From the NCBI RefSeq assembly GCF_050296195.1, contig NZ_JBNKRB010000026.1: a stretch of DNA of 64,000 nt, one strand, 5' to 3'. A model generated the notes under the pieces. The model was not told where the DNA came from. It made no database searches and saw only the letters and a program-made list of their open reading frames with translations. This stretch comes from Gynuella sp050296195 (GTDB taxonomy: Bacteria > Pseudomonadota > Gammaproteobacteria > Pseudomonadales > Natronospirillaceae). Positions 1 through 9,865 of the stretch are shown one piece after another (within the stretch, counting starts at the first letter, position 1; each line of letters starts with the position of its first letter). Both the position numbers and the translations under genes were made by a program.

Positions 1-690
1 GTGACGGCCTTTGCAAAGGCCGCACTCATAAAGCCCTGTCCAAAATCACCACCCTGTATGACAGTAAATGTACCTCCTGCAAACCCATGCGCAAAAATAG
101 CAGGGACCTGGCAACCTAGCACCAATACCGCCATACACAGCAGCCTGGATCCCGCCCAAGATATCGGCTCTGACAATACCGCCTACTCCTTGACCATCAA
201 CAGCTGCCTGCGTCGCTCCTCCAGCCATAGCTCCTAAAATAGATGCTACGTAAGGGCCACATATAGTACAGGCAATCATCACAATGCCGGTTACTATAAT
301 ACCTGCATATGGCTTGATGGCATCCCAGGCCCCGACTATCGCATGCCCCAATTTATTCCAGAAGTACCCACTTGGATCGGTGTGCTTCATGGGATTATTC
401 ATCACATAGGAATAGCGATTATAACTCTGGCTCAAACTGTCAGCCCGTATATTCGGATCTACACTGATAAACTGAGCCAGTGTCGCATCATACATCCGTT
501 CGGTCATATGAATCAGGTCAACTTCCTGCATCTTTAACATTACAATATGCATCGGTTACCAGATCCACACTTCCCAGAGCATCCTTATGTAGGTAACGAG
601 TCTGAACATCCTTTTTATTAGAAACGATCTGCTCGGCCAGTAACTGCCCGGCCGCATAGATATAGCAACTCTGGATAGCGGATCAGTAGG
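1..690 (-). pseudogene. Rhs-family C-terminal remnant, frameshifted, runs off left edge
   Basis: Three reading frames on the minus strand together spell the end of an Rhs/YD-repeat protein. The segment around 690-543 reads YLHKDALGSVDLVTD, a typical Rhs repeat, and then stops. About 527-120 continues in another frame with YDATLAQFISVDP and NRYSYVMNNPMKHTDPSGY, the hallmark of the Rhs core end, followed by a hydrophobic glycine/alanine-rich stretch. From about 115 to 1 the sense continues in a third frame (FAHGFAGGTFTVIQGGDFG). About 60-80 residues normally present between the first two blocks are missing, so there is an internal deletion as well as two frame changes. Rhs proteins are polymorphic toxins or their carriers. 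The beginning of the gene is not recognisable. Sequencing error could explain a frameshift but not the deletion. Confidence 0.8.
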
Positions 691-1042
691 AATCTCAACC
701 AAAAAGGAGAGCTCAATATCCGTTAACGAAGAACACATTAGGGAATAGCGGGTGGAGTGCCGAGCAAGAGAAAAGTGGCTACAACAATCCTATGAATTTC
801 TATCCTAACAGCGTTAAAAATTTCAACAGCCTATATGTTTAATCTGACAAAATCGTTACACTAAGAGACTCGCTGTAAGCGTAAAAGTAACAGCAGGGAG
901 ATATCCGAAGGAATACAAAGTTCCGCACGTTGATCAGTTGTAGAGCCATATATTAGCGTGACCTCGCAGATCATTGATTTCTCCCTCCAATATCAAAAAT
1001 CTCTAATTAGAAATACCTGTTCAAAGAACCTAGGGAAAACAC
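691..1042. other. Intergenic region, no gene seen
   Basis: AT-rich stretch between the Rhs remnant and the lipoprotein gene. No convincing coding frame, repeat or RNA gene was found; it presumably holds the promoter of the gene at 1043. Confidence 0.5.
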
Positions 1043-4000
1043 ATGTTAAACAGAGCTACATACATCCTATTACTAATAGGCCTGCTTCAAGCATGCAATT
1101 CAAAGGATAGCCCCATAGAGGCTAAGGCTTCTCCAGTAGATGTTGTAGTAACAACAATGTCATTGCCCAGTGATCAGCAAATAGAGATAGACATAAACGG
1201 TCAGTCGCTCGAAATAACCGGTCAGGAACAAGTAATTTTACAAAATACGTTTTACGAGGGAGAGCGGCTCTGGCCTCAGCTTATCAGCCAACCACAGGAT
1301 AGAAGCTGTGTGATTGAACACCCCTCATATAATCTTCAAAGAGATGATCCTGAAAGTATTAATATAGACTGCTCTGTCGTCGTAAATAAAAGTATCGATG
1401 CACTGACAAACCTGACTTTTCTGGAAACGGATAACTATGTATTAGGCATCAGAAACGACTCGGTGGCTATTTTGGACTTAAAAGGAAATTTACCGGTGCT
1501 GTCAAATAATGGGCAAAAATTTGATTGCAATGGTTTTGGAAATTCATTTCGTGTCAAACATCTAAAAGACGACCAAATTGTCGTATATTGTAGTGGCAAA
1601 GGCTTTGCAGTTTCTGACGTTTCGACATGGGCTGATAAGCGCCTATTGAATTTTAAATACCAATTACCCGAAATCAGTGCTTTGAACGGTATGCTTATCT
1701 TTGACAATTCAATAATTGCTGTTGCTAATGGTAAATATCCTAATGCTCGATATTCAAAAATTACTTTGTCAAATAACATTTTTACAATTGACTATTCAAA
1801 TAACGTTGTGGGAAATATTCATTCGTTACAGAAATTATCGGACATTGAATTTGCATACTTAATATCAGAAGGAAACAAACGCTTTATTAAACTCGCAGAA
1901 ATCAGTAAAGGCATTAATTCAAGCGACGAAGTATTGTTTGAATCAGACGAGCAGCTATCTTTGATAAATGCTGCGGATGGAAAAATAATTTTCTACCATG
2001 ATCACTCTGTTAAAATATTGAGTTTATCAACTGATGAAATTGAAATTATAACAAGCCATGAAAGACTCCCAAATAACATATATACGGTCGGCGATGTACT
2101 ATATATCTCATATGATACTGCTATGGACTTTAATTCATATGTAGGTACCGAATACCACCAACACGATTCATCTCGTATTTTCTATACTCTTCCTGCCTAT
2201 AATTACCAAAACATGCTTTACAGATACCAGTTCAATTCTGGAAAGAACAAATATGAAAGAACCGGCGTAACCTCCAGTATTACAAAAATCTCCGATATAC
2301 AGGCTCTAGGAGATAAACTCCTGATATCTTCTGAAATGGAATCCACTCTTATCGATTCAACACTTGATCAATATCATGAGGACCTTGTCAACTTTGATCC
2401 GATAAGAACAGCCCTGAAGTTTACAAAAAAAGATAATCTCTTAGCCGTTGCCGAACAGGAATTAGGTATTTATTTCTATTTAGATGAGAAATCTGGTTAT
2501 AGCTATCTCACAAAAATCGACGGTATTGGTACCGTATTTGATGTTCAAATCGATGATAACAAGCTATATGCCGCACTAGGCGATGATGGTGTTAAAATTT
2601 TTGACATATCTGACTTGTCAAATATTCGCGAGCTGGGTAATTTTAATAGTGCCGATTCCGAATACCCCCAAATCAGGAGTTTAGCGGTTGTAAAAGGATA
2701 TGTAGCCTACAGAGGAATAAAAGAAAACCATATTGGTAGCATTACGACTAACATGCGCGTGTTCCTGGTTGATACAACTAATCCCTCAAACCCCAAAGAT
2801 ATCAGATCCTTTGACTTGGGCACATCGAATGTAGACGTGTATAACGCAGCAGAATACCGCATCTACGCAAACTCCAGAGCTTTTTACTTCTTTCAGCCAG
2901 CTGGCGACTATGCAACTGCGACGGTAGAAGTGACTATTCCTGATATTGCTGACCAGCCCTTAAACTGGACTCGAAATATTATTGACACAAATTATTTTTC
3001 TATTGAGATTAGTCCTCCTTTAGCTGTGGATGTTGATGACTCCAGAATGGTCGTTTCATTTATGTCACGTTATATTATTCTCGAAGATGTAGGAACACCA
3101 TCTATCAAACTCTTAGAATTTAACGAAGACGTTCAGCAGTGGATAGCTAAGCCTAGAATAAATTTGGATTCCCCCGCAATCAGAGTGTCATTAGGAGCTT
3201 CAGGCTTCACAATTGTCGATTTTCGAGAAGCAAAAGAATTTGATTATCTCAATATGGATAACCCTGTTAGCCTATTTCTTGTTCCGGCTTTCGTAAGCGA
3301 TATGTTAATTGAAAATGATGGGTTACTGATGGCAACAGATTTTTGGGGCATATCTAAAGCCTCTACTAGTCAAAAGAAGGCAACCAAGAAAAAAGCTTCG
3401 GGTTTGGGAGCGCACCACGAACTTCATATTTCAAATAATCAAGCGTTTACAGGTTTTGACCATCTAAGGCCTTACAACAATATACGAAAACTTGCCCAGG
3501 TTTCTATGGATACTACAGAATCTGAGGAAATAGCCAGTATTGTACAGTTTAGTTCCGTTGGGACTGACACTCAATTTATAACATCAGATAATAAAATTGC
3601 ATATGTTGATCGACTATTTGGGTATTCCTACATGGCCGATTTCAGCCAGGCGGAAGCAACAATGATTCAGCTGGTTAATCAGAAAAAAATTAGTGCTACA
3701 AGCCCTATTGCACAAAAATCGATAAAGATAGACTCAAATCATATTTACGCAGTAGTTGACGAGCAGCTATATGGCTATTCCTTTGATGGCAATACTATTG
3801 AAGTACACGAACTGGGAGAGATTAAATTGAATTCTTATCTTTTTTATGTCAATCCTTATATTTTATATTGCAATGTATTCTTCACATGCGAACGTTTTAT
3901 GGTAGGCGAAGAAATTCCTTCAGTGCTACCCAAACCTGACACTGTTACATTTTCTGGCCACCCTATAGAGATCGCTTCAGATAATGAATACCTGTATTCT

Positions 4001-4330
4001 CTAGAATCCGAAACTATTAACAATGAAACACAGTTGTCCCTTAATATATTTCGTCAAAATGACGATGGAATTGTTAAAATTCATACAGAAGTACTCATGC
4101 CAAAAGATATTTCTTATGAGATCGAGTCTAAGTTCCGACTTCAAAATTTGAATGGAATACCAGTATTAATAGTAAATGGGGAAGTTCGACGGTTTAAATA
4201 TGAGAATGGGAGAATAAAGTTCACCTCGTCTGTACATTTGCTCGAAGAGGGTAGCTTCCCAGAAATGGTTGGTGATGAAATGTACTTCAGTAAAAATGGT
4301 AATGGTTTAGTGTCCGTAACCGGGTTTTAA
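1043..4330 (+). CDS. Large beta-propeller-like lipoprotein
   Basis: A 1095-residue protein beginning with a lipoprotein signal: short charged start, hydrophobic core, lipobox LLQAC with the cysteine near residue 18. The rest is a string of beta-rich repeats. Around residues 490-600 are LVIVD-type units (KIFDISDLSNIRELG, FLVDTTNPSNPKDI), a family predicted to form propeller blades on the cell surface or in the periplasm. A lysine-rich linker (KKATKKKASG) lies near residue 780. No enzyme motif was seen. The gene is clearly AT-rich compared with the metabolic genes to the right and sits between an Rhs remnant and an IS element, which suggests horizontal acquisition. Function unknown; a role linked to the neighbouring Rhs locus is only a guess. 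Confidence 0.75.
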   Translation: MLNRATYILLLIGLLQACNSKDSPIEAKASPVDVVVTTMSLPSDQQIEIDINGQSLEITGQEQVILQNTFYEGERLWPQLISQPQDRSCVIEHPSYNLQRDDPESINIDCSVVVNKSIDALTNLTFLETDNYVLGIRNDSVAILDLKGNLPVLSNNGQKFDCNGFGNSFRVKHLKDDQIVVYCSGKGFAVSDVSTWADKRLLNFKYQLPEISALNGMLIFDNSIIAVANGKYPNARYSKITLSNNIFTIDYSNNVVGNIHSLQKLSDIEFAYLISEGNKRFIKLAEISKGINSSDEVLFESDEQLSLINAADGKIIFYHDHSVKILSLSTDEIEIITSHERLPNNIYTVGDVLYISYDTAMDFNSYVGTEYHQHDSSRIFYTLPAYNYQNMLYRYQFNSGKNKYERTGVTSSITKISDIQALGDKLLISSEMESTLIDSTLDQYHEDLVNFDPIRTALKFTKKDNLLAVAEQELGIYFYLDEKSGYSYLTKIDGIGTVFDVQIDDNKLYAALGDDGVKIFDISDLSNIRELGNFNSADSEYPQIRSLAVVKGYVAYRGIKENHIGSITTNMRVFLVDTTNPSNPKDIRSFDLGTSNVDVYNAAEYRIYANSRAFYFFQPAGDYATATVEVTIPDIADQPLNWTRNIIDTNYFSIEISPPLAVDVDDSRMVVSFMSRYIILEDVGTPSIKLLEFNEDVQQWIAKPRINLDSPAIRVSLGASGFTIVDFREAKEFDYLNMDNPVSLFLVPAFVSDMLIENDGLLMATDFWGISKASTSQKKATKKKASGLGAHHELHISNNQAFTGFDHLRPYNNIRKLAQVSMDTTESEEIASIVQFSSVGTDTQFITSDNKIAYVDRLFGYSYMADFSQAEATMIQLVNQKKISATSPIAQKSIKIDSNHIYAVVDEQLYGYSFDGNTIEVHELGEIKLNSYLFYVNPYILYCNVFFTCERFMVGEEIPSVLPKPDTVTFSGHPIEIASDNEYLYSLESETINNETQLSLNIFRQNDDGIVKIHTEVLMPKDISYEIESKFRLQNLNGIPVLIVNGEVRRFKYENGRIKFTSSVHLLEEGSFPEMVGDEMYFSKNGNGLVSVTGF

Positions 4331-4342
4331 CAAACAACTAAA

Positions 4343-4377
4343 AAGGGCATAAGAAGTATAAATCATCTTTTGCCCTT
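4343..4377 (+). terminator. Possible hairpin after lipoprotein gene
   Basis: AAGGGCA at 4343-4349 can pair with TGCCCTT at 4371-4377, just after the stop at 4330. The T-rich tract lies before rather than after the second arm, so this is a weak terminator call. Confidence 0.35.
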
Positions 4378-4687
4378 CTTATGAAATGTAAGCGGTACGA
4401 TAGGACGAGGCAAATGGAAGCAGTGCTGTCGTGGAACCCTTCAATATAGATCTGATTCAACTCCCAATCCGGAAAGCGAGTCCAGTCTCGCGAATTTACT
4501 TTGAAAACAATAGGTTAGATGGATTATGGCAAACCTTTGTCTCTATTTTTGTCAAGAGTATCCCACCTTCCCTATCGGTTCTCCTTTTGCATTGCCCGCT
4601 CCTGAGTGCTGATAAGTGTAGTAGCATAGTTAATTTGGCCACCTGTTAAGAGGCGATACTATCACCATAATGAAAACAGGTGGATAT

Positions 4688-4969
4688 ATGAGTGAAAAAT
4701 CTCGTCGTCGTTTCAGTGACGAATTTAAGTTAGAAACGGCCCAGCTTGTTGTGAATCAAGGGTATTCAGTTTTGGAAGCCGCAGACGCCATGAATGTCGA
4801 CAAATCAACCATGGATCAGTGGGGTCATCAACTTCGACAAGAGTTAAGCGGTGGCGCTATCTCTGCGATTCCAATGACAGAAGATCAAAAACGGATTAAA
4901 GCGCTCGAGCGACAAGTCGAACGGATAAGTGAAGAGAATGAAATTCTAAAAAGGCTACCGCTCTCTTGA
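4688..4969 (+). CDS. IS3-family transposase OrfA
   Basis: Helix-turn-helix protein of about 93 residues (RRRFSDEFKLETAQLVV, then a C-terminal leucine-zipper-like helix ending EENEILK). The ATG at 4688 is preceded by AGGTGG. The frame ends at an A-rich run (CTAAAAAGG, about 4946). One frame back the sequence continues as KKATALLMSDSIKGLR, the usual OrfA tail of this subgroup, so the run is probably the programmed -1 slip site used to make OrfAB. Confidence 0.8.
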   Translation: MSEKSRRRFSDEFKLETAQLVVNQGYSVLEAADAMNVDKSTMDQWGHQLRQELSGGAISAIPMTEDQKRIKALERQVERISEENEILKRLPLS

Positions 4970-5746
4970 TGTCCGACTCGATAAAAGGTTTGCGCTTATT
5001 CAGCGACTGAAAGAGAGCAGCATCCGTTGTTTGTGCACCGTCTTTGACGTACATCGCAGTCGTTTTAAATATTGGCTACAGCACCCAAAAACGCCTAATA
5101 GATCAACATGGTTATTGCATTCAAAATTAAATACGCGCATGCACTAAGTGGTGGTTCTGCAGGATCTCGCACCGTGGCTACAATTGCGTCCACTGCCGAT
5201 TATAAGGTTAGCCGTTATCGGGCTCGTAAGGCGATGAAGGCGTTAGGTTTGATGAGTTGCCAAGTTCCGAAGCACCGATATAAACGTGGAGGCTTGGAGC
5301 ATTCAATCGCCCCTAACTTGTTGCATCGGCAATTTACCCCCGCGCTCCAAACCAAGTGTGGTGATGTCACTTATATCTGGATCGGTGGTCGATGGTCGAT
5401 AGGTATACTTAGCAGTTGTGATGGATTTGTATGCGAGCAAGGATGTCATTATACCAGTACAGAGTTTAGACAAATGTTGTGGTGCAACAAAATTAAACAA
5501 AGCATGAGTCGCAAAGGAAATTGCTGGGACAACAGTCCAATGGAACGATCCTTTCGCGCATTAAAAACGGAATGGATTCCAGTGAAGGGGGATGGAGATT
5601 TGGAAATGGCTAAACAGCGCATAGTAAGCTACTTGGTAGACTATTATAGCCAACAAAGGCCACATGTATTTAATAGTGGACTAACACCAAATCAGAAAGA
5701 AAAAGAGTACGTTAAAAACTATAAAGGGGTGGCCAAAATTAGTTGA
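4953..5746 (+). pseudogene. IS3-family transposase OrfB, internally deleted
   Basis: Integrase-type (DDE) transposase in two pieces. The N-terminal part (RFALIQRLKE, then VFDVHRSRFKYW) is in a different frame from the main open frame at 5108-5746. In the main frame GDVTYIWIGGRWS (first Asp) is followed almost at once by CEQGCHYTS. The stretch normally between them, about 55 residues that include the second catalytic Asp of the HSDQG motif, is missing and that motif now reads VCEQG. The Glu region (MSRKGNCWDNSPMER) and the C-terminus are intact. The enzyme is therefore expected to be dead. Confidence 0.85.
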
Positions 5747-5815
5747 CCACTACAAAGGGGCTTGTGCTGGCTTCAACTTATCTTTGATAGAGAAAGTTCG
5801 AAGTCGCACTCAATC

Positions 5816-6154
5816 TTATTTAACCGTTCGTATTTTATCCAACTCTTCTATACCCAAATAACCACATACCGGAGAAGAGTAACCTATCAGAGTAACTTTT
5901 TTGCCGGCGATATATGCAGACATCAGGAGTGACAGCATCTGCTTTCCATAATCAGTGTCTGTTTTTAAAGCAAAATCCCAACTAGCAAGAACCGTACAAT
6001 CGCTCTTGGAGCCATCCATATCGATCAGCACCCAATTCTCTTGCGACTTTGACATTTCCAGTCTCTTGATAGTTGCGTTTTCGATAGTTCCTGAAAAAGC
6101 AAAAACCGGGCACAACAAAACACAGGCAAGTGCAAAACTTCTGATTTTTTTCAT
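5816..6154 (-). CDS. Small secreted protein of unknown function
   Basis: 112 residues with a clear Sec signal peptide (MKKIRSFALACVLLCPVFAFSG). The mature part has two cysteines (SDCTVLASW and SSPVCGYLG) that could form a disulfide, and the pattern YGKQMLSLLMSAYIAGKKV. This resembles a widespread group of short gammaproteobacterial exported proteins whose role is unknown to me. It is transcribed toward the IS element, with no operon partner. Confidence 0.65.
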   Translation of the reverse strand: MKKIRSFALACVLLCPVFAFSGTIENATIKRLEMSKSQENWVLIDMDGSKSDCTVLASWDFALKTDTDYGKQMLSLLMSAYIAGKKVTLIGYSSPVCGYLGIEELDKIRTVK

Positions 6155-6227
6155 ATTTTTAACTCACTTTTTTAATATCTTATTTCAATATCGAAAACTT
6201 AAATTCAACATCGTAACAGCGGCTTAA

Positions 6228-7293
6228 ACACTGACTAGCCGAGCTCAAAAACAAGCACTGAACGAAGTAATTTCATCATGGTGGGGGGTAGAAAATGGAA
6301 TACTCAGTGGGAGAAAGGGGCTTTTTACCTGATCCTTTTCATACAACATATCCATCATCATCCTTGGAACACCAAATTTAACTGAGTGTTTTTTGAACAA
6401 AAAAAACACAGTCCTTTACTAAATTTTTTGTAGATTATGCATGATCTACCATGCATTCAACAAACTCAGTTCTCATATAATATGTGATATTAATCACAAA
6501 AAAAACCATCAAATTTTATTGCTTTTTTTTAAAATCAATAAAATATCTAGCATTTTTGTGTAAAAAATAACCAAAATCAAATTTATGGGCCTTCTGGGCA
6601 CATGAAAGCTTCTAATTGGCTGAGGCGAGGTGTAATTGAGAATGTGTCGCAGATGAACAGGGGAAAACGGCTCAATAACATGCCTTGCGAGCAGAGGCTA
6701 ATCTCTGTCTTCTTTTTCTTATGAATAAAGTATGCAATCAAAAGGGGGCAATTTATGAGCACCTTGCAGAACTCAAATGTTTAGGGAACCTCTGAAAAAT
6801 GGCCTATTTTCGTGCAGGACGTTGTCAGCCCCCATCTCACATTCTCATTGACGCCCGTAAATTGCGGTGTTGCGAGTGGTGCTTCCTCGCCTGCATCAGA
6901 ACTATTCCTATTTTTCTGAGGCCCCTTAGAAGTCTGTATTGGTAAAAAGTAGTGTCGACACCCTGAGTTTATCCGTCTTATACCCAGACAGTTTCAAGCA
7001 TCCTAACTCTCGTGATCACTCTAAATTACTCTGGATTTAATGACTCAGCTGCCTTTATTTAAATAATTTAAGGCTGGTAATTGTCTGTCCGCACCAATTT
7101 CTGCTAATTTGTTACCCTAATAACAAATATAATTAAAGCAATGTTCCTTCATAAGGGATCTGGCAGAAAACCATTTGCTTACAAAACCACAAAGCTGGGC
7201 GTTGTGAGTGGTTCGCTAGCCAGTAGACAGGATGTGTAGCAGCAGGTCCGTGCTACACTTGCAAAGCTGTTTTGGATGAAGTAAGGCCGTATT
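6228..7293. other. 1 kb non-coding stretch with one short mobile element
   Basis: AT-rich, with poly-A and poly-T runs around 6400-6560 and no plausible coding frame. It contains the repeat at 6785-6925. The right end (about 7190-7290) should hold the btsS promoter; AGTAAGG before the ATG at 7294 is the ribosome-binding site. Confidence 0.5.
6785..6925 (+). mobile_element. MITE family A, copy 1
   Basis: About 141 bp with imperfect terminal inverted repeats: GGAACCTCTGAAAAATGG on the left and the complement of CCTATTTTTCTGAGGCCCC on the right. It is flanked on both sides by TTAG, a likely target duplication. Near-identical copies lie at 13090-13230 and, inverted, 27158-27296; a partial copy lies at 40858. 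It encodes no transposase, so it must be mobilised in trans. Confidence 0.8.
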
Positions 7294-8994
7294 ATGTCTT
7301 TCGATTGGCGTTTGTTGTTATCCTTGGCGCAACAGATGAGCATTTTTCTGGTTATCGCCTATTTGTTCAGTCGCACCCCCGTTTTTGCCCCCATGACTAA
7401 TTTGTCATTACGACTGCCCCATAAAATTCTGATTTATCTGATTTTTTCCGGCTTCTGTATTTTGGGAACCTATTTTGGTCAACCGGTCAATGACGCAATC
7501 GCCAATACCCGTGCGGTGGGTGCGGTACTGGGTGGGTTATTTGGAGGGCCGGTTATCGGTTTTCTGGTTGGCCTGACTGGAGGGATACACCGTTACACGC
7601 TGGGAGGCTTTACGGATCTTGCCTGCGCCATTTCAACCACCTGGGAAGGGTTACTGGCAGGTCTGGTAAACTTCTTTATTCTTAAATATCGTCGCACCCC
7701 GGATGCTTTATACTCACCGATACTGGCTGCAATTGTGACGTTTTGTGCTGAAGCCTGTCAGATGCTGATAATCCTGTTAGTGGCCAAGCCGTTTACGGAG
7801 GCGGTTCATTTGGTCAGCCTGATTGCCACTCCCATGCTGGTGGCTAACTCCATTGGTGCAGGTTTATTCATGGCGATGATACGGGACCGTAAGTCCATTT
7901 ATGAAAAATACAGTGTGACTTACTCCGCCAAAGCCCTGCAACTGGCCTCCCGGATGATGGGAATTTTCCGCCATGGTTTTGACAGGGAACATGCCAGCGA
8001 TGTTGCCAAAATCATTCTTGAGGAAACTGGAGTGTCTGCAGTTGCGCTGACCGATCGCGAAGAGGTCATCGCCTTTGTTGGCATGGGGGAAGATCACCAC
8101 TTGCCCGGAAAACCTATTTCCTCAAAAGTGACACTGCATGCCATTGAACATAATCAGGTTATGTTTGTGGATGGGATTGACGTGCCTTACAAATGTTCAC
8201 GACAAAAGAACTGTCCGCTGGGTTCGACACTGGTCATTCCGTTACGGTCAGATAATGAGGTGATTGGTACAGTCAAACTTTACGAATCCAAACGCAGGTT
8301 GTTTTTAAATATTAATAGGACGTTGGGTGAAGGGATCGCTCATATTCTGGAAGAACAACTATTGAACAGTCGTTATCAACAACAAAAACAATTGCTGATC
8401 GAATCTGAGCTTAAACTCGTCCGAGCTCAAATTAATCCCCATTTTCTTTTCAATGCTCTGAATACCATCACAGCCGTGATTCGTAAGGATGCGACCAAAG
8501 CCAGGGAGTTGGTAGGTGATCTGGCGATTTTTTTGCGCACTAACCTGAAGCGTACAGAGGATATTTCAACTCTGGCTCAGGAGCTGGAGCATACCCGATC
8601 TTACCTGCATGTAGAACAAACCCGATTTTCTGATCAACTGATTATATCTCAGGATATAGACGCCACTTTCGAACAGTTCCGGTTACCCAGTTTTACGATT
8701 CAGCCTTTGGTGGAAAACGCGATTAAGCATGGTACCTCTCAGTCACTCGAAACCGGCGAATTAAAACTGTACAGTACTATTCGGGAGGACCAACCTTACT
8801 TGGCTATCGAAGATAATGCCGGCCTGTATCCCAATGAGGACCCTCTACAAAGTAACAAACCTGAACATCAAGGGCTTGGCCTGCATATCGTCAACACCCG
8901 TCTAAAAAACCTGCTGGGCTCACATAAAGGTTTACGGGTGGAATCTGAACCGCACCATTACACCCGGGTGCTGGTACCCTTGCAAAACGAGTAA
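7294..8994 (+). CDS. btsS: LytS/BtsS-type sensor histidine kinase
   Basis: A 566-residue membrane sensor kinase. Residues 1-200 hold five or six transmembrane helices of the 5TM-5TMR_LYT type (RAVGAVLGGLFGGPVIGF). A GAF-like region covers about 230-350 with a cysteine pair (KCSRQKNCPLG). The kinase region has the LytS-type motif INPHFLFNALNT with the phosphorylated histidine near 383, then an HATPase domain (QPLVENAIKHG). In Escherichia coli BtsS binds pyruvate with high affinity and phosphorylates BtsR. The order, spacing (41 bp to the regulator) and family agree with a BtsS/BtsR pair. A role in pyruvate sensing here is inferred from the family and from the operator at 20246. Confidence 0.85.
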   Translation: MSFDWRLLLSLAQQMSIFLVIAYLFSRTPVFAPMTNLSLRLPHKILIYLIFSGFCILGTYFGQPVNDAIANTRAVGAVLGGLFGGPVIGFLVGLTGGIHRYTLGGFTDLACAISTTWEGLLAGLVNFFILKYRRTPDALYSPILAAIVTFCAEACQMLIILLVAKPFTEAVHLVSLIATPMLVANSIGAGLFMAMIRDRKSIYEKYSVTYSAKALQLASRMMGIFRHGFDREHASDVAKIILEETGVSAVALTDREEVIAFVGMGEDHHLPGKPISSKVTLHAIEHNQVMFVDGIDVPYKCSRQKNCPLGSTLVIPLRSDNEVIGTVKLYESKRRLFLNINRTLGEGIAHILEEQLLNSRYQQQKQLLIESELKLVRAQINPHFLFNALNTITAVIRKDATKARELVGDLAIFLRTNLKRTEDISTLAQELEHTRSYLHVEQTRFSDQLIISQDIDATFEQFRLPSFTIQPLVENAIKHGTSQSLETGELKLYSTIREDQPYLAIEDNAGLYPNEDPLQSNKPEHQGLGLHIVNTRLKNLLGSHKGLRVESEPHHYTRVLVPLQNE

Positions 8995-9035
8995 TTTGAT
9001 CCAACCCATAACAACAATAGCGGGTATCTGAAAAC

Positions 9036-9746
9036 ATGTTGAAAGCCATATTGGTTGATGATGAAGCTCTGGCACGGGAAGAACTGGCAGAGCAACTGGC
9101 CTTATTGGGTGAGTGTGAGGTCGTTGCAGAATTCCCGAATGCCATAGAGTGTTTAAAGCATATCCGTCAACTACCCGTCGATGTCATGTTTGTCGATGTA
9201 CAAATGCCTCAGGTCACCGGGCTTGAATTGGTAAATATGCTGGATGAACAGGAGCGACCTCTGGTTGTCTTTGTAACCGCGTATGATCAATACGCCATCC
9301 AGGCATTTGAAGATAATGCGTTTGACTACCTACTCAAACCTGTGGAGCCAAAACGTCTGGCCAAAACGGTCAGGCGTCTGAGTCAAACCCTCACCTCTCG
9401 TCAGGTTCAGGCAATTCCACATCAACAACTGAAACTGATACCTTGTTACTATCAGAACCGCATTAAACTGATTCAGCTACAGGATGTGGAATATGCATTT
9501 TCGAATCAAAGCGGCGTACATATCAATACAGCAAATACGCAACTGCATTCGCAATTGAGCCTGAAAGTTCTCGAAGAAAAAACCTCAATGCTACGCTGCC
9601 ACCGACAGTATCTGGTACATCCTCAAGCCATCGCCGAAATAGAAGTGATGGAGAATGGCTCTGCGAGCATTCATACCCGTACTGGTGCAGAGCTGCCGGT
9701 GAGCCGGCGTTTCATGAAAGGCTTTCTGGATATGTTCAAGCTTTAA
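9036..9746 (+). CDS. btsR: LytTR-type response regulator (BtsR)
   Basis: 236 residues: receiver domain 1-120 with the acidic pair DD at 8-9, phosphoacceptor Asp54 (MFVDVQMP) and Lys in DYLLKPVEP, then a LytTR DNA-binding domain (about 135-236). It is co-transcribed with the kinase just upstream. BtsR in E. coli activates a pyruvate/H+ symporter gene of the CstA family; a CstA-family gene with a matching operator lies at 20379. LytTR proteins usually bind direct repeats, which fits that site. Confidence 0.85.
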   Translation: MLKAILVDDEALAREELAEQLALLGECEVVAEFPNAIECLKHIRQLPVDVMFVDVQMPQVTGLELVNMLDEQERPLVVFVTAYDQYAIQAFEDNAFDYLLKPVEPKRLAKTVRRLSQTLTSRQVQAIPHQQLKLIPCYYQNRIKLIQLQDVEYAFSNQSGVHINTANTQLHSQLSLKVLEEKTSMLRCHRQYLVHPQAIAEIEVMENGSASIHTRTGAELPVSRRFMKGFLDMFKL

Positions 9747-9817
9747 GAGCAGCGTATTTCTAAGAATGGTGACCTTCTCCTACCATATGGACAGGCAGAA
9801 GACTTTATCAATCTAGC

Positions 9818-9854
9818 GACAATCAAAGAGATCAAAATAATCTCTTTGATTGTC
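9818..9854. terminator. Bidirectional terminator between btsR and GH31
   Basis: Perfect 15-bp stem: 9818-9832 pairs with 9840-9854, with a 7-nt loop. It lies between two convergent genes and can serve both. Confidence 0.8.
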
Positions 9855-9865
9855 AGGTTAACGGA

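Larger units (their letters stand above)
4625..5750 (+). mobile_element. Defective IS3-family insertion sequence
   Basis: The element carries orfA and orfB of an IS3-family transposase. Its ends share an imperfect inverted repeat: TTAATTTGGCCACC near 4630-4643 on the left, and on the right the complement reads CTAATTTTGGCCACCCC (about 5727-5743). The transposase has lost part of its catalytic core (see orfB), so this copy should be immobile. It sits in the accessory zone near the Rhs remnant. The exact ends and any target duplication were not resolved. Confidence 0.8.

Noticed and set aside
4431..4649. 72-codon open frame before the IS element
   Set aside because: No family resemblance, poor start, and it runs into the IS left end.
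6400..6560. AT-rich poly-A/poly-T tract as a replication origin
   Set aside because: No DnaA boxes, iterons or replication genes accompany it.
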